From contig JBJKVP010000008.1 of assembly GCA_045562535.1 (NCBI GenBank), positions 85,855-149,854 of the forward strand: a stretch of DNA of 64,000 nucleotides, in the 5' to 3' direction. A program made the position numbers and the translations under genes. Below are positions 41,110 through 50,492 of this stretch, piece after piece; position 1 is the stretch's first letter; each line of letters opens with the position of its first letter. The notes below the pieces were generated by a model, which was not told the origin of the DNA, did no database searches, and worked only from the letters and a program-made list of their open reading frames with translations. This DNA is from UBA6926 sp045562535. Lineage in GTDB: Bacteria > Chloroflexota > Dehalococcoidia > UBA6926.

Positions 41110-41958
41110 TTAGTCGATTCTATCGTCAGCTAAACCAGGGTGGTATCTCTGGCCACTTAAAATAGAACTAAGAGCTCCATAAAAATAGTTTTTTGATTGT
41201 AAGCGTAGAAATTTTGCCTTGAAGTCACTTGACCTAATAGAAACCTTATCTCCTGTATCTAAAGGATAATCAACATGACCATCTATACTCAAAACTGCTG
41301 CATGATTACCTTTTAGCTCTACACTTATAGCTGAATCTTCTTCTACTACAATAGCCGATTGTGATAGTGGGTGTGATGCAACAGCCTTGATGATTGAGTA
41401 GGCAGAAGTGGGGGGAAGTACTGGACCTCCAGCTGCTAAATTATATGCCGTGCTCCCGGTAGCGGTAGCTACTAATAAGCCATCTCCACTAAAGGCAAAC
41501 ATTCTCGTATCATCTACTTCAACACTAATTTGAATAGTTCTAGCTGCTCCCCCTCGGCTAATAGCAACTTCATTCATAGCTTGCCATTTTGATCCCCCTA
41601 ATGACGCTTCTAGCATCGACCTTTGTTCAACCCAGCCTTTTCCGTTAATAATATCTTCCAGGTGTTCTACAGCATCAGATCCATCTAATTCGGTCAAAAA
41701 ACCAAGGCTCCCTGCGTTGATACCCAGTATTGGTACATCCCACCCGGCCACTTGGCGAGTAACTCGTAAGAGGGTGCCATCCCCCCCTACACTGATTATT
41801 AACTGTGTTTCAGGTAAATCTTTTTGATTTAATCCTTCTTCCCAAGATGACCTTAACCAAACTCCCGTACCTAAATCGGTTATGCGGCTCTGGATAGTTT
41901 TTGCCAAAGCCGTAGCCTGTTCTAATCTCGATTGATATAAAATCCCTATAAAATCCAT
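41110..41958 (-). CDS. nadK: NAD kinase
   Basis: About 282 residues. The family hallmark GGDGTLLRV is at residues 58-66, followed by GINAGSLGFLTEL, MNEVAISRG (the NE/D motif that contacts NAD) and GDGLLVATATGSTAYNLAAGGP, seen as GDGLLVATATGSTAYN and AAGGPVLPP. It phosphorylates NAD+ to NADP+ with ATP or polyphosphate in the cytoplasm. The frame extends to 41985, but ATG 41958 (MDFIGILYQSR) gives the usual N-terminus and has a GCAGG site upstream. It lies between the VOC pair and the Nudix gene, all on the same strand. Confidence 0.95.
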   Translation of the reverse strand: MDFIGILYQSRLEQATALAKTIQSRITDLGTGVWLRSSWEEGLNQKDLPETQLIISVGGDGTLLRVTRQVAGWDVPILGINAGSLGFLTELDGSDAVEHLEDIINGKGWVEQRSMLEASLGGSKWQAMNEVAISRGGAARTIQISVEVDDTRMFAFSGDGLLVATATGSTAYNLAAGGPVLPPTSAYSIIKAVASHPLSQSAIVVEEDSAISVELKGNHAAVLSIDGHVDYPLDTGDKVSIRSSDFKAKFLRLQSKNYFYGALSSILSGQRYHPGLADDRID

Positions 41959-42059
41959 ATTACTACCTGCCTGCATAGTTACCACAGTAGGTAGTATATC
42001 AACGAATCACTTCAGCGTTTAGCAAAAATCCATTAGATTGTAATATGTGGTTTTAAGTT

Positions 42060-42959
42060 CTATTTTTTTACAATTTGAATAAGGACTCCTCCTGCGCTAG
42101 CAGGATGGATCCAAGCTTCATCTTCAGTGACTCTACCCACACGCTTAAGGCCGTTACCTTCCACAAAATCTATCGCCGACTTTACATCTTTAGTTTCTAA
42201 AGAAATATGATGCATCGTGCCATGTGATTTACCGCCATATTTTTCAAGAAAATTAGCTGTTCCTGAAGACACATCTTGTGGCGAAACAGCTACGATTTCT
42301 CCTGAATTTTTACCTAAAGGTATATTCAATATTCTGACGTTTTCACTTTCAATAAACCGTCCACCTTTTAGGGTTGGGGACCTAAGAGTATCTACTCTCA
42401 AACCAATGATGTTGCACCAGAAATGCCTAGCTTTTTCTAGATCATCAGTCACGATCCCTATATGGTGCATACCTGTAAAAACTCCGGCTCCTTGATAATT
42501 ATCTCCAACATTGTGATTTTCTGTTCTCCAGATCTCAAGCAGAATTCCCAAACAATCCTTGGGATGGAAAAAAGTGACTTCTCGCCAAGGTTCTCTTTCT
42601 TGTTCTTCCGGACTCTCTAGTTGGGTTAATCCAGAAGCTCTTAAATGAGCTACATCATCAGGAACATTATCCGAATGTAAACAAATATGGTGGAGAGCGC
42701 CCACGCCTCCGCGGCTTTGAACGAACCTATGAGTTCCACCAGGAGTTGTACCATCAGATGGTGGGGCGTTTAACTCTAACTCCATACCACCAATCGGTAC
42801 ATCTAGTATGTCAGTCGGATCAGGTCCTCTCTGAAGGTTTCCCGTTGGTAACGGAGATCTGGTTTCATCTACAAGTAGTCCTAAACCTTTGACAAAAACA
42901 TCTTGTGCTATGCCCAAATCTTTAATAGCAATACCTGCATGATGGATTCGATCAAACAT
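42060..42959 (-). CDS. Two-domain VOC protein, epimerase-like, copy B
   Basis: 299 residues forming two VOC modules. Module 1 (about 1-145) has RIHHAGIAIKDL, GGMELELNAP, GALHHICLHSDN and GILLEIWR, keeping both His and the Glu of the metalloenzyme site, with Glu where methylmalonyl-CoA epimerase has Gln. Module 2 (about 160-298) has GMHHIGIVTDDL and TMHHISLETKD, but ends GVLIQIVKK with Gln for the last Glu. Its closest relative in sight is the gene immediately upstream (43034), with which it aligns end to end. Probable metal-dependent isomerase, epimerase or dioxygenase acting on a CoA ester or diol; the substrate is unknown. Distinct from the mutase-linked VOC pair, which is shorter and more degenerate. 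Confidence 0.72.
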   Translation of the reverse strand: MFDRIHHAGIAIKDLGIAQDVFVKGLGLLVDETRSPLPTGNLQRGPDPTDILDVPIGGMELELNAPPSDGTTPGGTHRFVQSRGGVGALHHICLHSDNVPDDVAHLRASGLTQLESPEEQEREPWREVTFFHPKDCLGILLEIWRTENHNVGDNYQGAGVFTGMHHIGIVTDDLEKARHFWCNIIGLRVDTLRSPTLKGGRFIESENVRILNIPLGKNSGEIVAVSPQDVSSGTANFLEKYGGKSHGTMHHISLETKDVKSAIDFVEGNGLKRVGRVTEDEAWIHPASAGGVLIQIVKK

Positions 42960-43033
42960 ATGTAACTCTCCTAATAAACAAGAATCTACTAATTATTCAA
43001 AAGTGTAGCTGCCCTGGAGTTCTGACGTTATCT

Positions 43034-43930
43034 CTAAGATTCGTCTTTAACTAACTCTATTAGTATTCCAGATGCTGATTTTGGATGTATCCACGCCTCG
43101 TCATTCGTAGCTTTACCTATTAATTGAAGACCATGTGATTCCAGCCTATCAGCGGCAGCTTTAACGTCTCTAGTACCTAACGCCATATGATGCATAGTGC
43201 CACCAGCACGTGCCCCATATTTTTCCATAAATTTTGCTGTACCGCTTTTACCATCGTTAGGGTGTACACATGTTATTTCGCTATTACCAATAGGAATATC
43301 CAAAACGTTTACGTTTTCATCCTTAATGAATCTTCCTCCTTTGCGAATAGAAGATTGAATTGTATCTACTCTTAAGCCAATGGTATTAGTCCAAAATTGT
43401 CTGGAACGTTCAAGGTCAGAAGTGACTAGACCTAGATGATGCATCTTAGTAAACACACCTTCTCCCTGATAGTTATCACCTACTCTATGATTATCAGGCG
43501 GCCAGATTTCCAATAAAATACCCTCGCAATCTCGAGGATGGAAAAAAGCAACTGTATTCCAAGGTTCGTTTGATTCAAGTTGTTCTGGAGAAGCTGCAAT
43601 TTGGGTAAGCCCTGAAGCACGTAAGTGAGCGACATCATCCGCGATATTATCAGAATGCAAGCAAACATGATGCAAAGCTCCAACACCAGATCTGGATTCA
43701 ACAAATCTGTGGACACCTCCGCCTGGAGCAGCTGCAGCATTTAGTTCTATCTCGCAGTCGCCGATAGGAATATCCAGGATATCTGTAGGATCAGCCCCTC
43801 TTTGTTTTCTACCTCCAGGATATGGTGAACGAGTATCGTCTACTCTCAATCCTAAAGCATCAGAAAAAATTTTCTTTGCTGCATCCAAATCTGCAACGGC
43901 TAGACCCGCGTGATGAAGTCTATCGAACAT
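43034..43930 (-). CDS. Two-domain VOC protein, epimerase-like, copy A
   Basis: 298 residues, tandem paralogue of the gene at 42060. Module 1 has RLHHAGLAVADLD, GDCEIELNAAA, GALHHVCLHSDN and GILLEIWPPDN; module 2 has KMHHLGLVTSDLE, TMHHMALGTRD and GILIELVKD. Here both modules retain the His, His and Glu metal positions, so this copy looks fully competent in both halves. Both copies share DTRSP(Y/L)P and the RGADPTDILDIPIG-type segment, a region specific to this pair. GGAGGA precedes ATG 43930. It sits 110 bases downstream of nuoN on the same strand; whether it is part of the nuo transcript is unclear. Confidence 0.72.
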   Translation of the reverse strand: MFDRLHHAGLAVADLDAAKKIFSDALGLRVDDTRSPYPGGRKQRGADPTDILDIPIGDCEIELNAAAAPGGGVHRFVESRSGVGALHHVCLHSDNIADDVAHLRASGLTQIAASPEQLESNEPWNTVAFFHPRDCEGILLEIWPPDNHRVGDNYQGEGVFTKMHHLGLVTSDLERSRQFWTNTIGLRVDTIQSSIRKGGRFIKDENVNVLDIPIGNSEITCVHPNDGKSGTAKFMEKYGARAGGTMHHMALGTRDVKAAADRLESHGLQLIGKATNDEAWIHPKSASGILIELVKDES

Positions 43931-44040
43931 ACTTCCTCCTAAATAATTACTTAATAAATAAAAACTTAAAACCTAACTCCCCTTAGCATACCGGATTCGA
44001 AACAAACTAGCGATACTGTAGAGGGGGAATATTTCATAAA

Positions 44041-45507
44041 CTAACCTAAAGAGATGATCGCCTTTTCTGCTAAATTATAAACCCAAAAAGGAAGTACCCC
44101 TAGCAATATTACTAATGACGCAGAAAATACCAATGAGGCGTTTCCTAAAACATTGCTCTTGCTCGTAGATTCATATTCTGCTGAGTCATTTTCGCTAGCC
44201 TTGAACATTAGCCTGACAGGGCGAAGATAATAGTAAGCAGAAACAAAGCTGTTAAGCACTCCTGCCAACGCAAGCCACCAATATCCATTTTCTAAAGCTG
44301 CAAAAAATATGTATATTTTTCCGAAAAATAAGCCTGTCGGAGGTAGCCCTATAAGAGATACCAAACTTACCGTCAACCCAACAGCAATCAGCGGTAGCCT
44401 AGCCCCTAACCCCTCTAGATCTGAGATCTTTTCACTATCTGAAAACTGAGCTAACAGTGCTATAGCTATGAATGCCGCTAAATTGGTTGCTGCATAAGCT
44501 GTCAGGTAAAACAGGATACTAGAACCCGATGCTTCGATCGCACCTGGGATACCGATTAACGCTAAAGAAATCATTAAATAACCAGCGTGGGCAATTGAGC
44601 TATACCCCAACATCCTCTTTAAATTTTGTTGCGACATCGCAACAAAATTTCCATAAACCATAGATGCCAAAGACAAGCAAATGATGATAGTAGTCCAATT
44701 AATAATATTTAATTGTTCACCAAAAACAACATAGAAAAATCGGATTATAAGTGCAAAACCTACTGCCTTAGAAGCAACCGAAAGGTACGCAACAGTGGTA
44801 ATAGGAGCCGTTTGATAAACATCGGGAACCCAAGTGTGGAACGGAAAACTTGCTATCTTAAACGCAAGCCCTCCAAGAATAAGCAACGCACCAACGACAC
44901 CTAAAAATTTCGTCTCTCCTTCAAAGTCATTCGAAAGTGACGAACCAATTTCACTGAAAAATGTACTGCCTGTCAATCCAAAAATAAAACTCATTCCATA
45001 CAGCAAAATACAAGTTGCAACGGCACTAAGTAGCAAGAACTTCAGAGATGCTTCAAGAGATCGAGTTTCTTTGGATAATGCTGTCAAAGCAATAAACGAA
45101 AATGTCTGAATCTCTAATACAATGACTATAGTAATAAATTCCGTCAAAGATGGAAGTAATATCATGCCCAAAGCAGCAAAAAGAGTCAGTGAATAATACT
45201 CTCCCTGAAAAGTCTTAAGCCTATTCACATAGTTACCGGACGCCAACAATACTATCAAAGTAGAAGCAAGAACCACCGTCTTGATAAAAAGTGCGAAGTT
45301 ATCTATTACATAAATACCATTGAAACTATAACCGGTTGTTTGATTCACTACTAAAATTAGAGTGAATAGCAAAGCAAAAGCTGTGCCAGAAGCACAAACT
45401 AAAGCAAGTATTCTTTTTTGATAGATTAATAGATCCAAAAATATCGCAATTACAGCAGTAAAAGTAAGAATAATCTCAGGTAGAATATATGTGAAATTTA
45501 TGTCCAT
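44041..45507 (-). CDS. nuoN: NADH-quinone oxidoreductase subunit N
   Basis: 488 residues, about 14 transmembrane segments, a member of the antiporter-like trio of complex I. Signature stretches are the broken-helix region with AFKIASFPFHTWVPDVYQTAP, split as AFKIASFPFH and TWVPDVYQTAP, carrying the channel Lys, and LKRMLGYSSIAHAGYLM with the second conserved Lys. It is a proton-translocating membrane-arm subunit. It is the last gene of nuoABCDHIJKxLMN, 9 bases after nuoM. Length matches the family (about 480-500). Confidence 0.95.
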   Translation of the reverse strand: MDINFTYILPEIILTFTAVIAIFLDLLIYQKRILALVCASGTAFALLFTLILVVNQTTGYSFNGIYVIDNFALFIKTVVLASTLIVLLASGNYVNRLKTFQGEYYSLTLFAALGMILLPSLTEFITIVIVLEIQTFSFIALTALSKETRSLEASLKFLLLSAVATCILLYGMSFIFGLTGSTFFSEIGSSLSNDFEGETKFLGVVGALLILGGLAFKIASFPFHTWVPDVYQTAPITTVAYLSVASKAVGFALIIRFFYVVFGEQLNIINWTTIIICLSLASMVYGNFVAMSQQNLKRMLGYSSIAHAGYLMISLALIGIPGAIEASGSSILFYLTAYAATNLAAFIAIALLAQFSDSEKISDLEGLGARLPLIAVGLTVSLVSLIGLPPTGLFFGKIYIFFAALENGYWWLALAGVLNSFVSAYYYLRPVRLMFKASENDSAEYESTSKSNVLGNASLVFSASLVILLGVLPFWVYNLAEKAIISLG

Positions 45508-45516
45508 TTGTACAGA

Positions 45517-47010
45517 TTAACCACCTATTATTGGCTCTATCGAGCTATTGATTATGTTGAGTATAAAAGAAGGATAGATCCCAATTAATAAAATCGGTGC
45601 AGCCAAAAGAAGCATCGCAAATGTATCTACCTTAGTAGCGTCTCTCACGTTACGAAATCTTGGTTTAGATTCCTTAAACAAAACACGTTCAAATGTCCAA
45701 AGAATATATCCAGCAGTAAGAACTATACCGAACATAGCAACGACCGTTTGCTCTGGGTGTTCAGTAAAACTCCCTAGGAATACGGTTACTTCAGCAGCAA
45801 ATCCACTCAAAAACGGCAAACCTAAACTCGCCAGTCCTCCAAAAATAAGCATCCCTCCAATGATAGGCATTTTCGACATTAATCCACCCAGATCAGGTAT
45901 ATGCCTCGTTCCAGACTCTTCATATATGAGGCCAACTGTCAGAAATAGTAAACCTGTGATCGTCCCGTGCGCAACCATCTGTAAAGCTGAGCCACCAACA
46001 CCTATTATGCTTGTGGAAGCAACACCCAAAAGAACAAGACCCATATGACTAATACTTGAGTAAGCGATGACTCTCTTCAGATCGGTCTGTCTAAAAACTA
46101 GGACAGCGCCATAAATCACACTAAACGCAGCTAATAATGCTAACCATGGGGCCCATTCATCAGAAACGTCGGGGAAAATCGAAAGGTTCATTCGAATCAA
46201 ACCATACCCGCCCATTTTCAATAAAATCCCTGCCAAAAGAATGCTAAGGGGTGTTGGTGCATCTGTATGGGCGTCAGGTAACCAAGTATGGAAAGGCCAA
46301 GCCGGAAGCTTGATTAAAAACCCAATCAGTAGCATTAGATATACAATTTCAACGCTGAGAAACCCTGTTTCGAGGTTTCCAGATGTTGCAAGCAAAATCA
46401 TTTCATAAATATCAAATGTGCCGGCTGCAAACCTTAATGATAAAATCCCAATCAGCATAAACCCACTTCCAAGAAGGGTATACAGAACAAATTTCATAGC
46501 TGAATAATCTTTATTACCTGATCCCCATATACTAATCAATAAATACATAGGGAGGAGTTCGACCTCCCAAAACAAGAAAAAGAAAAGGAGATCGCTAGAC
46601 ATAAATACGCCAAGCACTCCACTTATCAATATTAATAGCCAAAAATGATACTCTTTAATCCGCTGTTTAATCCTCCACGATGCCAGAACAGCTACAACGG
46701 CCAAAAGATTTGTTAGGAATACTAAAGATAGACTCAAACCATCTAATTTAAGCCCAAATACAGCGTTCACATATGGAACAATAGGGTTAACATCATATTC
46801 TCCGGCACTCCAAGATAATGCCTCGCCGGACCACAAAGTACCTTTGCCAAGTAAGATCGACAGAGATAGGACCAAGTTCACTATAGTCACAAAAAGAGCA
46901 ACAGATCTGATAGATTCAGAATCTCTTGGCAGAAAAATCACCAAAATCGCACCGGCAGCTGGTAAAAATAGTGTCGTTAAAAGCACCGTCGACACGTATT
47001 GTTCATACAT
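45517..47010 (-). CDS. nuoM: NADH-quinone oxidoreductase subunit M
   Basis: About 497 residues with 14 or so membrane segments. FFLFWEVELLPMYLLI contains the conserved membrane Glu of NuoM, LIKLPAWPFHTWLPDAHTDAP the channel Lys and the broken helix (seen as LIKLPAWPFHTWLPDAH), and DLKRVIAYSSISHMGLV the second Lys. It is a proton-pumping antiporter-like subunit of complex I. GTG 47013 and ATG 47010 are adjacent in frame; ATG is the likelier start. It lies between nuoL (9-base gap) and nuoN. Confidence 0.95.
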   Translation of the reverse strand: MYEQYVSTVLLTTLFLPAAGAILVIFLPRDSESIRSVALFVTIVNLVLSLSILLGKGTLWSGEALSWSAGEYDVNPIVPYVNAVFGLKLDGLSLSLVFLTNLLAVVAVLASWRIKQRIKEYHFWLLILISGVLGVFMSSDLLFFFLFWEVELLPMYLLISIWGSGNKDYSAMKFVLYTLLGSGFMLIGILSLRFAAGTFDIYEMILLATSGNLETGFLSVEIVYLMLLIGFLIKLPAWPFHTWLPDAHTDAPTPLSILLAGILLKMGGYGLIRMNLSIFPDVSDEWAPWLALLAAFSVIYGAVLVFRQTDLKRVIAYSSISHMGLVLLGVASTSIIGVGGSALQMVAHGTITGLLFLTVGLIYEESGTRHIPDLGGLMSKMPIIGGMLIFGGLASLGLPFLSGFAAEVTVFLGSFTEHPEQTVVAMFGIVLTAGYILWTFERVLFKESKPRFRNVRDATKVDTFAMLLLAAPILLIGIYPSFILNIINSSIEPIIGG

Positions 47011-47019
47011 CACGTGTTC

Positions 47020-48978
47020 TTACACTCCCAACTCTATAAAATATATTGCAAAAATAATAATCATACCGGTTGAAAATACAGCCATATAGAATTGGATGTT
47101 ACCTGACTGTAAACGTGACAGGGGTCGCCCTATATTCCGGCCCAAAAAACCGACCAGATTTACAGAAGAATCGATCACACCTGAATCAAATTTTGACTCT
47201 AGAAATTTAGCAAATTTACTATAAAATAATCGAGACACGATTATATTTTCAAAAAGATAATCTATGTAATATTTCTGCTTCACTAATTTGTGTAAAGGCC
47301 CAAAATTTAACCGTCGAATAAATTTATCGCCGTTGAACCAATAAAGGGAAAGCGCTACCAGTAGTCCCAATAAGCTTGAACTGAAACCAAGTACAGCCAC
47401 TTCTAAATGAATTGATTCATGTTCTGCGCCTAGAGATCCTAATACATCTGCGAAAACATGGAACCAAGGTGAATTGACCACCCAAGAAAAACACGCGAGC
47501 ACGGTTAATATCGCCATAGGAGCAACCATTGATAACGGTGATTCGTGTTTAGCCAATAATTTTTCTTCTCGGTTGTCATCTATCTCATCCAACATTAAAT
47601 GTTTCTTATCAGTAAATGTGAGGAAGTAAGCCCTGAAAATATAGAGAGAGGTCAAAAAAGCACCCAATAACAAAAATACGGATACTGGAAATGCGACAAC
47701 CGATTCAGAGTATATAGCTGAACTTATTATTTCATCCTTACTCCAAAACCCAGAAAAAGGCGGCAAACCTGCGAGGCTAATAGAGCCGACCAGAAAAAAA
47801 AGATGTGTCCACGGCATCGATTTTCTTACTGATATCATATTTTTCATCTCGAATGTGCCAGTCGCATGATTTAAAGATCCAGCACCTAAAAAAAGTAACG
47901 CTTTGAAAAATGCATGGTTAAATAAATGGAAAATAGCAGGTCCAATCGCACCAAATCCGAGAGCTACAAACATATATCCAAGCTGACTAATTGTTGAATA
48001 TGCTAAGACTCTTTTAATATCTGTCATGACAAGAGCCATCGATGCTGCAAAAACGACGGTAAAGCAACCTATTATCACAATAAAAGTAGACGCAATTTCC
48101 GATAAACCGATCATAGGCATAAATCGAGCAATCAAAAACACTCCTGCTACAACCATAGTTGCCGCATGAATCAAAGCACTAACAGGAGTAGGGCCTTCCA
48201 TCGCGTCTGGAAGCCACGTGTGAAACGGAAACTGAGCACTCTTTCCCGCTGCACCAGCAAAAATTCCTAAGGCGACCCAAGCAAGTACATCGCTACTAAT
48301 AGGAGGTGCGTTACTCAGTATGTCCAACTCACCTGAAAAATCATAGAGTACGAACGATACAACTCCTTGTTGAGAGAAAATAGCAAATATACCTACGATT
48401 GAGATGAGAAAGAAAAGATCTCCGATTCGAGTTATGATAAATGCCTTCTTTGCAGCAGCAGCAGCAGCCGGTCGATGAAACCAAAACCCTATCAATAGAT
48501 ATGAACAAAGCCCTACTATTTCCCATGACGCATAAACCAATATAAGGCTATTAACAGAAACAAGTAATAGCATTGCAGAGGTAAAGAGCCCCATAAAGCA
48601 GTAGTATCTCAGGTAACCGGTATCAGTTTTCATATAACCATGTGAATAAATTTGGACTAGAAGACTAACCCCAGATACAACTACAAGCATAATAGCTGTG
48701 AGGCCATCGATTAATAGACCAAACTGCAATTGCAGTTTTCCGATGGATACCAAATTATATAGAGGCATTGGTAATGGGCCATCCATAGGAAGCGACTTGA
48801 TCACATACCAACACATTAAGAGTGCGCCTATAAAAGATGAACCTACGGCTGCACCAACAACGATTGAAGCAAGACGGCTCCGCGGGCCGTACACAGGTGC
48901 AACTACCAACAAATTCACAAGTGTTGCAAATAAAGGTAGAAGAACAATAGCCCAGCCTACTAGTTCATAAACTGTCAA
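47020..48978 (-). CDS. nuoL: NADH-quinone oxidoreductase subunit L
   Basis: 652 residues with about 16 membrane segments. VYASWEIVGLCSYLLIGFW carries the conserved Glu, GKSAQFPFHTWLPDAMEGP the channel Lys, and DIKRVLAYSTISQLGYM the second. The C-terminal region includes the long lateral helix that braces the membrane arm of complex I. The start is TTG at 48978, immediately after the stop of the 64-residue gene and nine bases behind a GAGG site; no better start exists because the first predicted helix begins within ten residues. Translation is thus tightly coupled to the small upstream gene. Confidence 0.95.
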   Translation of the reverse strand: MTVYELVGWAIVLLPLFATLVNLLVVAPVYGPRSRLASIVVGAAVGSSFIGALLMCWYVIKSLPMDGPLPMPLYNLVSIGKLQLQFGLLIDGLTAIMLVVVSGVSLLVQIYSHGYMKTDTGYLRYYCFMGLFTSAMLLLVSVNSLILVYASWEIVGLCSYLLIGFWFHRPAAAAAAKKAFIITRIGDLFFLISIVGIFAIFSQQGVVSFVLYDFSGELDILSNAPPISSDVLAWVALGIFAGAAGKSAQFPFHTWLPDAMEGPTPVSALIHAATMVVAGVFLIARFMPMIGLSEIASTFIVIIGCFTVVFAASMALVMTDIKRVLAYSTISQLGYMFVALGFGAIGPAIFHLFNHAFFKALLFLGAGSLNHATGTFEMKNMISVRKSMPWTHLFFLVGSISLAGLPPFSGFWSKDEIISSAIYSESVVAFPVSVFLLLGAFLTSLYIFRAYFLTFTDKKHLMLDEIDDNREEKLLAKHESPLSMVAPMAILTVLACFSWVVNSPWFHVFADVLGSLGAEHESIHLEVAVLGFSSSLLGLLVALSLYWFNGDKFIRRLNFGPLHKLVKQKYYIDYLFENIIVSRLFYSKFAKFLESKFDSGVIDSSVNLVGFLGRNIGRPLSRLQSGNIQFYMAVFSTGMIIIFAIYFIELGV

Positions 48979-49173
48979 CTATACTTTCCTCTCTATTTCT
49001 TCAGCTACGTGTTCCCTGGCTCTAGGAACACAAATTCGGTATTCCGCAAACTCATCACCCCAATACTCGATCTTGTCTGGCAATATTCGGGTTGGTAAAC
49101 CTTCTCCCTCATATAAATCTTTCCACATATTGGCCGCGGTTAGTCCTCGAACTCTTTTAAATTCCACCCACAT
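48979..49173 (-). CDS. Small conserved-looking protein encoded between nuoK and nuoL
   Basis: 64 residues, ATG 49173 with a good AGAGG site eight bases upstream; the stop touches the nuoL start, and nuoK ends 11 bases before it. The sequence has a WVEFKRVRGLTAANMWKDLYEGEGLP opening (WVEFKRVRGLTAA, then MWKDLYEGEGLP), a strand TRILPD, and the end YRICVPRAREHVAEEIE. This 'strand - helix - GLP - strand - Y+i.VP...aee' order resembles the short DUF2007-type putative signal-transducing fold, but I cannot confirm membership. It is soluble and charged, with no membrane segment. It could be an accessory or assembly factor for the membrane arm. Ribosome-binding site and tight packing support a real gene. 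Confidence 0.72.
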   Translation of the reverse strand: MWVEFKRVRGLTAANMWKDLYEGEGLPTRILPDKIEYWGDEFAEYRICVPRAREHVAEEIERKV

Positions 49174-49184
49174 TATTTACACCT

Positions 49185-49493
49185 CTACCATTTCAGCAAG
49201 TTCAAGTCAGATGAATTAATACTGTTCTTCCTATAAAAAATAACAATCAGAATAGCCAACGCTATCGCAATTTCTACCGCAGCTATAGTGAATATAAATA
49301 AAACAAAAATATGTCCTACCATTTCACCAGGGATCAAGTACCTAGAAAACGCAACCAGAGACAAATTGATACCATTGAGCATCAGTTCTATAGACATTAA
49401 AATAATTACTACATTTCTCCTATACAAAGATCCCAATAATCCGATACTAAAAAGAGCCAGGGATAATAGTAAATAGTGCTCTAAAGTGACCAT
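49185..49493 (-). CDS. nuoK: NADH-quinone oxidoreductase subunit K
   Basis: 102 residues with three transmembrane helices, the standard NuoK size. The second helix contains IILMSIELMLNGINLSLVAFS (split as IILMSIELML and NGINLSLV) with the conserved membrane Glu, and the third helix AAVEIAIALAILIVIF has the other. It forms part of the proton path between the quinone site and the antiporter subunits. One base separates it from nuoJ. Confidence 0.95.
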   Translation of the reverse strand: MVTLEHYLLLSLALFSIGLLGSLYRRNVVIILMSIELMLNGINLSLVAFSRYLIPGEMVGHIFVLFIFTIAAVEIAIALAILIVIFYRKNSINSSDLNLLKW

Positions 49494-49494
49494 A

Positions 49495-49998
49495 TTATCT
49501 CTCTCTCGCTATCACTAAAGCGGCCACCGTTGCTACTAGTAATAAAATTCCGGCGAGTTCAAAAGGAAGAAGAAAATCAGTGAATAAAATATCCGCTAAG
49601 TACCTACCTTCTCTTGATGAACTACCAACCATTGGTAATAAAACCTCTTTTGGTTCCAAAAAACTCCATCCCTGCCGGGTAATAGCGTAAGCAATTCCAA
49701 AAAAGCTTACTAAACTGATAAGAATTGCTAAAGGCATTAAACGATTAATCGTGCTAGCGCGATTGATCTGACCCGTTAGCATGACCGCAAAGAGAATAAG
49801 AACTGAGATTCCACCTACATAAATCATAAATTGCGCCGCCGCCAAAAAATCTGCATCAAGCAATACATATATAACGGCGATACCAGAAAGAGATACGACT
49901 AGCCCAAGTGCCGCAACAAAAATACTCGGAACCATTATGACCACCAGTGCACCAGTTAAAATAACCGCAGACGCACCCGCAAAAACTAAAGCGACCAT
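49495..49998 (-). CDS. nuoJ: NADH-quinone oxidoreductase subunit J
   Basis: 167 residues with five membrane helices. The helix-3 region DADFLAAAQFMIYVGGISVLILFAVML (DADFLAAAQFMIYVGG then ISVLILFAVML) contains the pi-bulge Tyr-Val-Gly-Gly motif typical of NuoJ. It is a membrane-arm component of complex I near the quinone channel. The ATG 49998 start overlaps the end of nuoI by 13 bases and has GAGG seven bases upstream. Lengths and gene order agree with the family. Confidence 0.95.
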   Translation of the reverse strand: MVALVFAGASAVILTGALVVIMVPSIFVAALGLVVSLSGIAVIYVLLDADFLAAAQFMIYVGGISVLILFAVMLTGQINRASTINRLMPLAILISLVSFFGIAYAITRQGWSFLEPKEVLLPMVGSSSREGRYLADILFTDFLLPFELAGILLLVATVAALVIARER

Positions 49999-50492
49999 CT
50001 ACCAGCCTCATGCTCATCTAATTCTTCGTCTCCTTGGTAACCTATATCTTCTAGCTGAGGGCGGAACTGAGTTTGTGGTTTTTTAGCTCCTTCTCTCAAT
50101 TGGTCTGTTGTGATTACTAGATCCTCCCGAACATAATCTGCTCTTTCAAAATCACCACCCATATGCAAAGCATCATATGGACATGCCTCTACACAAAGAG
50201 CACAAAACATACATCTACCCGTATCAATATCAAAAACATCTATCTGGTAATCGTTACCAACTTGTTGATGAGACTCAGGGTGAGTCACTATTCTAATAAT
50301 CCCTAGTGGGCACGCTTTTGCACATGTCGAACACCCTGTGCATCGCTCTTCATACCAAACAAAATTATTACCTCTAAACCTTGGGGATGTATCAAGTTTA
50401 ACCTCAGGATATTGTGTGGTAAACGGAGGCCTGAATAGATATTTAAGAGTGACAATAAGTCCTTTGATTGCACCTAGCCCAAATATACGCAT
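49986..50492 (-). CDS. nuoI: NADH-quinone oxidoreductase subunit I
   Basis: 168 residues. Two [4Fe-4S] ferredoxin motifs are present: CTGCSTCAKACPLGI and CMFCALCVEACPYDAL, holding clusters N6a and N6b. The N-terminal amphipathic start (FGLGAIKGLIVTLKYLF) and YPEVKLDTSPRFRGN are typical NuoI features. It relays electrons towards NuoB and the quinone. It starts one base before the nuoH stop region and overlaps nuoJ. The acidic C-terminal tail (about 25 residues) is slightly longer than in enteric NuoI. Confidence 0.95.
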   Translation of the reverse strand: MRIFGLGAIKGLIVTLKYLFRPPFTTQYPEVKLDTSPRFRGNNFVWYEERCTGCSTCAKACPLGIIRIVTHPESHQQVGNDYQIDVFDIDTGRCMFCALCVEACPYDALHMGGDFERADYVREDLVITTDQLREGAKKPQTQFRPQLEDIGYQGDEELDEHEAGRWSL

